DNA of 64,000 bases from Pyropia haitanensis (Eukaryota > Rhodophyta > Bangiophyceae > Bangiales > Bangiaceae), in NCBI GenBank assembly GCA_008729055.1, contig SDUX01000004.1:5720559-5784558 (forward strand), read 5' to 3'. Position 1 is the stretch's first letter, and each line of letters begins with the position of its first letter. The notes under the pieces are model-generated. The model made no database searches. It saw only the letters and a program-made list of their open reading frames with translations, and had not been told where the DNA came from. Of this stretch, positions 1-8,312 are shown one piece after another. Position numbers and translations under genes: made by a program.

Positions 1-630
1 ACGTGAGCAGAGCTCGTTAAGATAGCCTTGAGCGCCAACACGTCTTGATCAGTTGACCATGCTCGGCGCTTGCCTTTGCTTGCAGGAGGAGTTGAGGTGG
101 CCACGTCGCTAACGTCATTTCCGCTGCGGGAGGGAGATATGGAGACGGTGCAGGTGGGGACGGCTCTTGCGCGGCCGGCGCCGTGCGAAGCGTACCGGCA
201 GATTCGTCATCGATGGTCGCCATATCGCAGGGGAAAAACGTGCGCGGGCCCGTGACAGCGCGACGGCAGGGCAGAGGGACTCGAAGCCTAGGCGCGGAGG
301 GTAAGCGCTGCGTGGAGCACAGCAGGGTGCTGGCATGGACCGGCGCAGAAGAGCGCGGGACAGCGCCACAAGAGGCTGGCCCGGGGCGGCGCAGTCCACA
401 GAGTAAGTGTACAACAAATGCCCTCTCAGGCGACACGTGTGCAACTTAGGGCAGTCTAAGAGATCTCACAAATACTCTCGGTCCGTGACAACTCACGCCG
501 TTCTTGTCACGGACTCATCTCACGTGAGATCTCTGTGAGATCGTTTTGGAGGTAGTAGCCCCCTTTCTGTAAAGAATTTGGTGCCACGTTGTCACAAACG
601 ATCTCACGGACGGGTTGTAAAAACTCTCTA
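1..630. other. intergenic, short inverted repeats, no gene seen
   Basis: No open frame here resembles a protein family. From about 455 the sequence becomes less GC-rich and holds repeated GATCTCAC or GTGAGATC words near 461, 526, 535 and 601, plus the hairpin at 481-514 listed separately. It looks like repeat-derived DNA leading into the dispersed repeat that begins at 631. Confidence 0.5.
481..514. repeat. perfect 11-bp hairpin
   Basis: GTCCGTGACAA at 481-491 is the exact reverse complement of TTGTCACGGAC at 504-514, with a 12-nt loop. The palindrome CTCACGTGAG follows at about 519-528. This may be an internal or terminal part of a small transposable element. Both ends of such an element are not defined. 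Confidence 0.6.
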
Positions 631-981
631 ATGGCCCATGCAGAGGCGACTCCGCAAGATGGTTTGCGGCGACCACAAGCCACCTTGCGGTCATTGCAAA
701 CGTCCCAAGGTGCGGATTGCATGGAGCCCTGCAGTGAAGCGTTTCGGTCCGTCGCCATCGGTGATTTTCTATGGCCAGACAGCTGAGCTCCATGCGCTTC
801 TGTCCGTATGAGATGAACTCCGTCGATGGACCGAAAGGCACCCATGTAAATGAAAAACAAAAAAACTGAGAAAAATCGGGGCTCACACTGTCGAAACAGA
901 CGGTGACAACTGCTTGCGGGCCGGCCGGCCCAAGCAAAGGAAAAGCAAGAATTTTTTGAGACGGTTTAGTAGGCACTGCGC
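631..981 (+). repeat. dispersed repeat family A, copy 1
   Basis: About 350 bp that recur on the same strand at 18213-18558 with scattered substitutions and small indels. Both copies begin at ATGGCCCATGCAGAGGCGAC and end in the tail GAGACGGTTTAGYAGGCACTGCGC, just after a T-rich stretch. The flanks on both sides differ between copies, so the repeat ends are sharp. No intact protein is conserved between copies. The same tail also ends repeat family B (17351-17533 and 46205-46389), so the two families probably share a mobilisation signal. This is probably a non-autonomous element. Confidence 0.85.
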
Positions 982-1436
982 AGGCGTACACAAAGGAGCG
1001 CCACAGTCTGGAGGACAGCCCTCAGCAGAGGGCGTCCTGACGGCGGCGGTGCTGCTCTGGTGGCAGCCGTCAGTCGGAAAGTATCTGGCCGCGCGCGCAC
1101 CCTTATCTAAATACGTGTTGGGGTGGCGCGAAGCACGCCGCGGGAAGGGCGGTCGGACCGGTATCTGACGTGGGCACGGGGGGGTGGATAGCCATTTATG
1201 GGTCGTCAAATGTGGGTCGGAGGCTTAACGTGGCAGAAACGTGTCCCCGACCCACGCCACCGACCCACATTTGACATGCCGAAGCTCTCTATTCAGGCGT
1301 TTGTTTAACTGGATGTAGCCAATCGACCAATGGAAAGTTGACCTGGACTCGTTTTACTTGTCGGACAACATTGGGATCCCAGGAAGATGCTTTGTCTCTA
1401 ACCCGTAAACGCAAAGCAGGGAAAGTATGTGCCTCG
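982..1436. other. intergenic with a perfect inverted repeat
   Basis: No gene is supported. The stretch contains the 16-bp inverted repeat at 1205-1275. At its right end it runs into the decayed tyrosinase copy. Confidence 0.5.
1205..1275. repeat. 16-bp perfect inverted repeat
   Basis: GTCAAATGTGGGTCGG at 1205-1220 is the exact reverse complement of 1260-1275, with a 39-nt spacer. The spacer carries another partial copy of the arm (CCGACCCAC near 1257). This could be a small MITE-like element or a cruciform-forming site. No target-site duplication is obvious. Confidence 0.7.
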
Positions 1437-1618
1437 TGGGATGCACGCAGCTGGGGCGGAGCCGCCAAGGCGGTCCGCACCCCCCGACACTGCCAGCGAC
1501 CCAGGCTTCGCCGCCTCCACCGCCCTGTCTCACAAGAAGACAGCGCCACCCCCTTGTTCGAACCGTCCTGAGGCGTCCTCAAACTCGACAAGGAACAGAC
1601 GCTGCAAGACAGGAATGA
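1437..1618 (-). pseudogene. tyrosinase fragment (decayed copy)
   Basis: This stretch aligns on the same strand with 2627-2796, inside the intact tyrosinase gene just upstream. On the minus strand the residues RLFLVEFEDA, part of the copper-A helix, are preserved. The preceding Pro-Trp-His-Arg has become Leu-Gln-Arg, so a copper ligand is lost, and the frame breaks within tens of residues on both sides. Neither the copper-B half nor the N-terminus is present. It is best read as the remnant of a tandem duplication of the tyrosinase gene. Confidence 0.8.
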
Positions 1619-1867
1619 CATCGCGCGGTCTCACAGTGGCAGCCATCAAGGACTGAGCTGGTCCAGGCGTACAAATCAGTAGAAGACAGTATCGACGCGC
1701 CCTTGTGCCTCTCACCCTCCCTTTCAACCCTCCCAGGCGTAACCCCCTCTCGCTTCGCGCGCGAAACAAACAAGGTGACCAAGCGAGGCCCGCTCACCTC
1801 TCCCCAACACCTCCCCTCCCCCCCCCCCCCCCCCCGCCGGCAATGCACGCCGTGCCCTCCAAACGCC

Positions 1868-2091
1868 CTACGTCACCGACCGCACGACCTGCGTGCCTGC
1901 CACCAGTGCGTCGGCCGCGGCCGCGGCGAGCAGCCGGCGCGCCCGCTCCACCGCCGCCGCCCCCCGCCCGCCCGCCCGCGCAAACGCAACCTGCGCCGCT
2001 TCCCGCCGCGCGCGCGCAGCCTCCACCACCGCCTCGGCACGGCCGCGAGGCGGCGTGGGCCGCCGGCGGGTGCGGCCGCGCGGGGCGGGCC

Positions 2092-2131
<40 letters not shown>

Positions 2132-3822
2132 CGTCGCCGCCGTCACTGCCGCCGCCACGGGCGGCGCGTACGCCACGCATGGCAGCGAAAACGTGTCGGC
2201 GACGGTGGTGGCGCCAAGCGCGGTCAGGGCGTCAGAGGGAGTCGCGGGGGCGCCGCCGGGGGGCCCCCCATAGTCGGTTATCCCCCAGACGGCCTGCCGC
2301 CGCGCCCACAGCGAGTCCATAAACGCGTGGTGCACGTAAAAGGCCGGGTCGTTGGGGGCCGAGGCAACCAAGTACATGTCCCCGGCATCCGCTCCCGCCA
2401 GCTGTGCGCCGCCGACCGCCACGTGCGGGGCGCCGTGGCTAAACTCCAGCGCCGACGCGAAGTCAAAGTAGGACGTGTTGCCATTGATCAGCGCCGCCAG
2501 CACCGGGGATTCGTCAAAGGTGGCGCCGCCCATAGACGGTGGCCCCGTCCCAGTGGTGGTAAAGCCGCGCCGCACACAATGTGGCGACGGGAGCTGGGCA
2601 GTGGCGTTTGCAAACGGACCGTCTGGGATGCACGCGCCGGGGGTGGAGCCGCCCAGGAGGTCCGCACCCCACACCGGCGACAACGCGGGGTTAGCCGCGT
2701 CCACCGACCAGTCCCAGTACGGGAGGGCCACCGCCGGGTCCACTGTCCGGAGGGCGTCCTCAAACTCGACCAGGAACAGCCGGTGCCACGGCAGGAACGA
2801 GGGCGTCCAGTGAGCGCCGCCCGCCGCCGCCGCGTGCGCCGCCACAAACGACGTGTACACGCCCGACGCCATGAGTGCGGAAACCGCGGCGGTGAACCGG
2901 CGGCGCTCGCCCGCGGATAGGTCGCGCACCTCCTTGCGTGTGCGCCGTGTGGAGGAAGAGCAGCGGGAGACGGCATTGCCCATCGTCCAGGACGTCGGGC
3001 TGGGGCTGGGAGTACGGGTGGGCGCACGCGAAGGTGCCCGAGTGGGTGCCCGCGTCGGCCTTGGCGTGGGCGCCCGCGTCGGCCTTGGCGTGGGCGCCCG
3101 CGTCGGCCTTGGCGTGGGCGCCCGCGTTGGCCTTGGCGTGGGCGCCCGCGTTGGCCTCAGGGTCGGCGCCCGCGTCGGCCTCGGCGTGGGCGCCCGCGTC
3201 GGCCTCGGCGTGGGCGCCCGCGTCGGCCTCGGCGTGGGCACCCGCGTTGGCCTTGGCGTGGGCAACCGCGTCGGCCGTGGCGCGGGTGCCCGTGTCGGCC
3301 TTGACGAAGGTGCCGCTGTTGGCCGCCGCGTCGGCGCGCGCGTCGGCCGTGGCGGCCGCCGCGGCGGCGGCCGCTGCGCCAAACACACCACGCGCGTGCA
3401 CGTGGCGGGCAAGCACCGCCGCACCCAGCCCGCCGCGCACGCGTGCTGCCGCGCCGACCGCCGCCACCAGCGCACGCGCGCCCCTTCGTCACAGGCGGGC
3501 ACGCCGCCGACGCGGCGGCGCCACCCGCACCGCCGCCGCTCGTCGTCACCGCACCGGCGGCGGACGATGCAGCAGCGGTCGGTGGGGGTCGGCGAGCCGC
3601 CGCGCCGGCGGGTCCAGCACGGGCCGGGCGTGGCGTCCGCCGCCACCGTCACCTGCCGCCGCAGGGGGGCCAAGGAGGTGGGGGGGGGGGGGGCGCGACG
3701 GCACCCGCCGCGGGTGCCACGCTGCCGTCCCCAGACGCCGCCGCGGCGGACGTGGCCACCCTCACCAGCAAGGAGACGAACAGCACAGACGCCACGCGGC
3801 GACCACACCGGTGCCCGCGCAT
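1868..3822 (-). CDS. secreted tyrosinase / polyphenol oxidase with Pro-Thr linker
   Basis: This is a type-3 copper enzyme that would oxidise phenols, probably outside the cell or in a vesicle. The copper-A region shows HWTPSFLPWHRLFLVEFEDA, with earlier His residues, followed by LPYWDW. The copper-B region shows His-x3-His in SHGAPHVAV and NDPAFYVHHAFMDSLWARR. N-terminal to the catalytic domain lies a linker of about ten PTPRPTRA repeats, then an Arg- and Cys-rich stretch whose frame I do not fully trust. The start at 3822 gives a good signal peptide (MRGHRCGRRVASVLFVSLLV). That peptide joins the rest only if one base is missing from the 14-G run at 3680-3693. The catalytic frame itself stays open to 4051, but that extension looks non-coding. 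The C-terminus is Ala-rich. A broken copy lies directly downstream (1437-1618). Confidence 0.85.
3047..3295 (-). repeat. 24-bp coding minisatellite in tyrosinase linker
   Basis: About ten imperfect copies of a 24-bp unit encode an eight-residue PTPRPTRA repeat on the minus strand. Such Pro-Thr linkers commonly join domains in secreted proteins and may be O-glycosylated. Copy number is likely to vary between strains. Confidence 0.85.
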
Positions 3823-5337
3823 GGCGGCGGCGGCGACGACAGTGACGACGAACAGCGCGGAGCGGGCGACGGACACGGCAAGGAGCAAGGGGGGGACACG
3901 GTGGGGCGTCGGGGGGCAAGGGGGCGAGACGTTGGGGCGTCGGGGGGCCGCTGCCAGCCACGGCCGTGATGGCGGCAGCCCGCAGAGGCAGGCAACGGAA
4001 CACGCGGGCAGCGCGGGGTGGGAGGCGGGCGTGACACGCCTCGGTCGGCATCGCTTCCCCGCCCCCAAGATGGCGGCGGGGAGCCCTTAATCCCTGCCGT
4101 CGGCGGCAGTAGCGGCACCGCTCCGCCAGCTAACCGCTGGGACGCCTCCCTCCCATCGCCTACGCCGCTCACCCCGCCGCCTGTCCGACCCTTCCCACCA
4201 ATCCCCCGCCCCCCCCCCCCCTTCCCCTCCCCGGCCGGGACGCGGCCACCCCAGTCCTTGTCACCCTGTTCACATGAATGACACCCCCGCCTCCCTCTGC
4301 TGCTCCCCGGCGCGTGCGTTCCGGTGTCAAGAACGCAAACGGGACAGCGAGAGGAGGCGGCCCACGAGGCCACGGCGGCGACGGTCATACCGCGGCGGGT
4401 AGAAAAACATGTCACAAGAGGGCGGGCGGGCGGGCGGTTGGGCGGGCGGGCGGGCGGGCGGGCGGGTGGGCGCGCGGGCGGGTGGGCGGGCGGGCGGGCC
4501 AGGTCGGCAGCGCCGCCAGAACGAGGGGCAACGATGAGCAGCGGGGGGCGGCGGAGGGGGGGAAGAAAAAACGGGAGCGGAAGCACACGCCAGGTCAGGG
4601 GCCGCGGGGGGGCGGGCCGCCAGCGGCTGCCGCCGGCGCGCATCGACGGCGGGGGTCAGCCAACGGCGACGCCCAGCGAGCGGCGCACGTCACGGCGGCG
4701 CATCGCAGAGGCAGGGTGGCGTCGGGAGCGGCAGCCAGGTGGAGAGGGAGTGACGCACAGCAGCGGCAGCAGGTGGGCGCGCACGCCGACCGACCAGGCT
4801 ATGGTGCGGTGGAGGGGGTGCGCCCACGGCGGGGTGCGCGCGCAGGTGTGGCAGTACAGAAGCGGGCGCTTGAGCAGGGGAGGGCGGCGGGGATGGGAAA
4901 GGCCGGCGGGTGGGGGGGGGGGCGCCAAGGACTGTCGATGCCGCCTCGGGAGAGGGGGGGGCTTTCATCCGTCGTCCCCACACGAGCAGCGGAAGGTGGG
5001 TGACGCCCACCATTGGTTTTTCTCGGCCGCACCTTGCGCCGCGCCGTGGGGAAATGAACGTCTTTCAACCACATGCGCAAGGTGCGTCTGGGTCGACTCT
5101 TATGAAAATTGCTTGCCTTCCTCTGCCACGTGAGACCTATTCCTCAATCAAGCGGGCGGCAGTACAAGATGCTGCGCAAGGGCGGAAGCGACAAAGCGTG
5201 AGCAATCCTTTGCCCCTCCAAGTGTCCCCTTCGTCAACGAGCGCTGGCAGAGCAAAAAGGACGGACGGTCAAGTCATCTCAGGAGACAATGCACAGGGTC
5301 AAAATGATGCGCGATTGGCACTCACCATCAAGCGAAG
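3823..5337. other. intergenic with GGGC tetranucleotide array
   Basis: No gene is recognised. The stretch holds the upstream region of the tyrosinase gene, C-runs near 4205-4230, and a G-rich tetranucleotide array at 4420-4500. Open frames here are low-complexity Arg, Gly and Pro and have counterparts of equal quality on the other strand. Confidence 0.5.
4420..4500 (+). repeat. (GGGC)n simple repeat
   Basis: This is a near-continuous run of GGGC/GGGT tetranucleotides. The regularly spaced G-triplets could form a G-quadruplex on the plus strand. Confidence 0.8.
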
Positions 5338-5421
5338 TCTTTCATAGTATAGTGGTAAGTATGTCCGCCTGTCACGCGGAAGACCCGGGTTCAATACAAA
5401 TTGATCATCCCGGTGAGAGAG
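5338..5421 (+). tRNA. tRNA-Asp(GUC) with a 12-nt insert in the T-loop
   Basis: The cloverleaf is complete. Acceptor strand TCTTTCA (5338-5344) pairs with TGAGAGA (5414-5420) with one G-U. The D-stem is GTAT/GTAT. The anticodon stem TCCGC/GCGGA encloses loop CTGTCAC, whose anticodon GTC is at 5371-5373. The T-stem CCGGG (5385-5389) pairs with CCCGG (5409-5413), and G5421 is the discriminator base usual for tRNA-Asp. The D-arm matches the internal A box. The T-loop is 19 nt instead of 7. Removing ACAAATTGATCA (5396-5407) leaves TTCAATT, the normal Asp T-loop. TCAAT (5391-5395), loop ACAA and ATTGA (5400-5404) form a perfect hairpin. The insert is therefore probably an ectopic intron removed by tRNA splicing endonuclease. 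Red algae such as Cyanidioschyzon are known to have non-canonical tRNA introns. A defective copy with an insertion is the alternative. Confidence 0.9.
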
Positions 5422-5429
5422 TTCCACCC

Positions 5430-5434
5430 TTTTT
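5430..5434 (+). terminator. RNA polymerase III terminator
   Basis: A run of five T residues on the coding strand starts nine bases after the discriminator base of the tRNA. This is the normal pol III stop signal and supports the tRNA being a transcribed gene. Confidence 0.8.
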
Positions 5435-6371
5435 GTCGCCGTGAAGGACATATGAGGTGCACCAATTCGGTGTGCTCTTCCAAACGACGCGCGTCGCGCA
5501 CCCGCGGGACATCAACGGCAACCCACAGTACGAGTGTCCATGCGCAGCTGCAATGCCAGTGACGCCGCAGGTGCGTCTCTCACGTCGCCCGACTCTCATC
5601 GACGGCACCTCTTCATTACCAAAGCAACCGCTGGTCGAAACGGAGAAGGCAAGCTGCTGGCAGCCGCGGCGGACGCACGGCTCCCTCACCTTTTGTGCCA
5701 CCGGCAGCTTCTGCCCGACACGGCCGACGGCAGCATTTGCCAAGACAGCTCGCAGCGGGCCGTGTGGTCGCCAGCTACCGCTGTGGTCCGCCCCTGTCCA
5801 ATCAGCTGCCCCCATCCTCGCAAAGCGTGGCGGCAGTGACGCTGCTCACAGTCGAGGTGCAGGGGGGGGTGGCGGATGAGGAGCGGGGATGAAACGCCTG
5901 CAAGGTCCACGGAGGGCTCCGATCGGCCCGCCAGGAGCCACGAGCGCAACCCCACCACCTGCAGCTGGCGCCGAAGGCACCGAGCCTAGCGGCCACTTCA
6001 GCCGCTACGACCCTGTCACAGTTGGCGGCTACCAATGCGCAGGCAGCCGGCGCCCGGATTGGCGCCAAGAGATGGGGAAGGGGCGGAGGTGGAAGACGAC
6101 GGGGGGTGGCACACGCCTGCGGGAAAAGCACCAATCGTCAAGAATGAGCACATAGGCGCGACAGGGGGTGCGGGATGCGCGCACACGCGTCCTCTGCCGG
6201 CTACTGTCCACGTCGTCCGCGGCAGACGCTGAGTTGAAAACATAGAGGGGGCTCTGTACCTAGTTACGGGCGCATTGGGGCGCCATCGGCATACCACAAA
6301 CAATGTCGTGCTCGTGTCACCACCCCTCCCCCCCCTCGCCCTCTCCCGCAATCGCCCCTCTCACCCACCGT
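5435..6371. other. intergenic, no gene recognised
   Basis: Several open frames of about 100-140 codons overlap on both strands, but none resembles a known family or has the strong third-position GC of the nearby genes. The amine oxidase gene ends at 6372. Confidence 0.5.
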
Positions 6372-8312
6372 CTACGCGCTGCCCCTGTTGAAGTTCTTGA
6401 TCACCGAAGTGTGTACGAGCTCATTGAGCCACTTGGGCGGCGGGACATTCATGTGCGCGTGCAGAGCACGCTCAGCAGACTGGAGGCTGCCCTCGGCCCA
6501 GCCGTGCGCGTCCCCCCACGCCTCATTGACCAGGTGGATGCGCAGCCCCTTGGCCGGCGCCGCGAACAACTCGGCCGACAGCTCGTTGCCAAGCGTCGGC
6601 AACGGCCGGCTAATGTGGAGCGACACGTCAAACCACGAGGCCATGACGCAGACGTCGGGCTCTGGGATGACAGCGGAGGTGAGCTTGCGGGCGGCCACCA
6701 CCGGCGCGTGGACCGACCGGATGCCGTCGACGAGGGCGGTCCACAGCAGCTTTTGGCGGGGGGTCAGCCGGCCCTTCACCAGTGTCGTCAACGCGTCCTT
6801 ACCCGACAGCGGCGAATACGGCGCGTCCGCGTGGGAGGCCGCCCACATGCCGCTCTTCACGCCCGTCCCGTCGCCAAAGGCGTAGGACACGAGCATGCCG
6901 CCACGGCACGTGGACTTATCCGCGGGGTCCGTGCACTGCACGGGCCCGTCGTGGTAGCGGGGCTGCACGATAGCGGGGTTGTCAGCCTTGCCGCGGCCTG
7001 CGCTCAGGCGGAGATCAGACAGCCACCATGCGGACGGCCAGAAGCAGTACGTCTTGGACGCGCCCATGGGGAAGGCCGCGTCCACCCGCCGCCGCGCATC
7101 CTCCGAAGCCGACGCCATCGGCTCCGACGCTGCACCCAGCGCGAGGAGATCCGCCTTGCCCATGTTGAGGAACACGCGGTTGGCCTCCGTCTCGCCCCCA
7201 TTGGCGAATGTCACCTTGAAGCGGCGGCCATCACGGACCACCGACACCGCCCGGTGGCCCGTGTACACGCGTACGCCCGCCGCGCGTGCGGCATCGATAA
7301 GCTTGTGGATGATGGAGACCATGCCCGCCCGCTTGCGCGCCGCCCCCGTGCCGGTGACGGGGACAACCATAGCGGCAGCGGGTCCAGTAGCGGCAAGGGG
7401 CAGCCGTTTTGTGGCCATCTTACGGACCGAATCGCTCACCAGGGCGTACACGTTCATGTTGAAAAACTGGGCCGCGCCCGCGCTAAAGCCAACCTCCATG
7501 GACATCTCCTCAGGGGTGAGCCCAGCGTCGCGTGCCATCTGCACAACGGAGACTTCGTGGTAGGGAACGCCCTTGTAGGTACCCTTGCGGAGAGCAGCCA
7601 AGGTAGCATCGGCGAGAGCCATGGCCGCCTCCAGGGTGGCGTTCTTGTCGTTGAGCGCGTTCCAGCGCGAAGCCAGCTCGGGGATCATGCTGTTGTTCCC
7701 AACAAAGACGTCGCTCAGCTTCCGCCGCTTCGCACGTGCCCGCCCCGACCCCCACTTGCTGTCGTCAGAGAGGAAAAACGGCCACTTCGGCGTCCAGGTG
7801 CTCTCGCTCGGGGCGGTGCCGGCGTCAAGATCGCCCATGAAAGACACGGACCGGACGGTCGTGAAGAGCTGGTTCTCCGGCGGGCACTCGGCCACATTCA
7901 TCGGCAGCGACGCCGTTGGGTCGGTGTAGCATGCCGTCTCCATGCCCAACACGTCCTCGGTTAGCGACCTGATGATCGGGTGGTCGGTCCGGTGAAAGCG
8001 GTAGGCACCCACATCGGTCACGTAGCCTTCGTACCCCGGCACGTTGTCCACCGAAAAGATGCGGCCGCCAAAGCGGGTGTTTGCCTCAAACAAACAAACA
8101 TCCGAGGGGCGGACGACCTTCGCGTCCACCGCCAGACGCCATGCGGTGTACGCGCCACCAATCCCGCCGCCGACAATGGTGACCGCGCAGTCATCGTCCA
8201 CGATGCCGGTGCGCGCACAGCCTTCGCCCACGACGCCGGCGACCACGACGGTGACCGCAGCGATCGACGCAACAGCCGTGACCGCCACGGCCGGTACGGA
8301 CGGGAACCGCAT
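6372..8312 (-). CDS. flavin-dependent amine oxidase family protein
   Basis: Predicted FAD enzyme of the amine oxidase / L-amino-acid oxidase superfamily, 646 residues. After a hydrophobic N-terminus (about residues 8-28, a signal peptide or anchor) comes the dinucleotide-binding motif with GGGIGGAYTAWRL (from residue 48). The second FAD motif, FEANTRFGGRIFS, follows, and then GAYRFHRTDHPII, which is where the family places the flavin-facing arginine. The ATG at 8312 is chosen because it begins the hydrophobic segment; the frame stays open upstream to 8483 with unconvincing residues. The frame is intact with no homopolymer problem. Substrate cannot be told from sequence: a primary amine, an amino acid or a polyamine are all possible. 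A secreted or organelle-lumen location is inferred from the N-terminus. Confidence 0.88.
   Translation of the reverse strand: MRFPSVPAVAVTAVASIAAVTVVVAGVVGEGCARTGIVDDDCAVTIVGGGIGGAYTAWRLAVDAKVVRPSDVCLFEANTRFGGRIFSVDNVPGYEGYVTDVGAYRFHRTDHPIIRSLTEDVLGMETACYTDPTASLPMNVAECPPENQLFTTVRSVSFMGDLDAGTAPSESTWTPKWPFFLSDDSKWGSGRARAKRRKLSDVFVGNNSMIPELASRWNALNDKNATLEAAMALADATLAALRKGTYKGVPYHEVSVVQMARDAGLTPEEMSMEVGFSAGAAQFFNMNVYALVSDSVRKMATKRLPLAATGPAAAMVVPVTGTGAARKRAGMVSIIHKLIDAARAAGVRVYTGHRAVSVVRDGRRFKVTFANGGETEANRVFLNMGKADLLALGAASEPMASASEDARRRVDAAFPMGASKTYCFWPSAWWLSDLRLSAGRGKADNPAIVQPRYHDGPVQCTDPADKSTCRGGMLVSYAFGDGTGVKSGMWAASHADAPYSPLSGKDALTTLVKGRLTPRQKLLWTALVDGIRSVHAPVVAARKLTSAVIPEPDVCVMASWFDVSLHISRPLPTLGNELSAELFAAPAKGLRIHLVNEAWGDAHGWAEGSLQSAERALHAHMNVPPPKWLNELVHTSVIKNFNRGSA

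Noticed and set aside
3823..4051. Upstream extension of the tyrosinase frame to 4051
   Set aside because: The residues are Arg/Pro low complexity. A good signal peptide begins at 3822 in another frame and joins the catalytic frame across the 14-G run.
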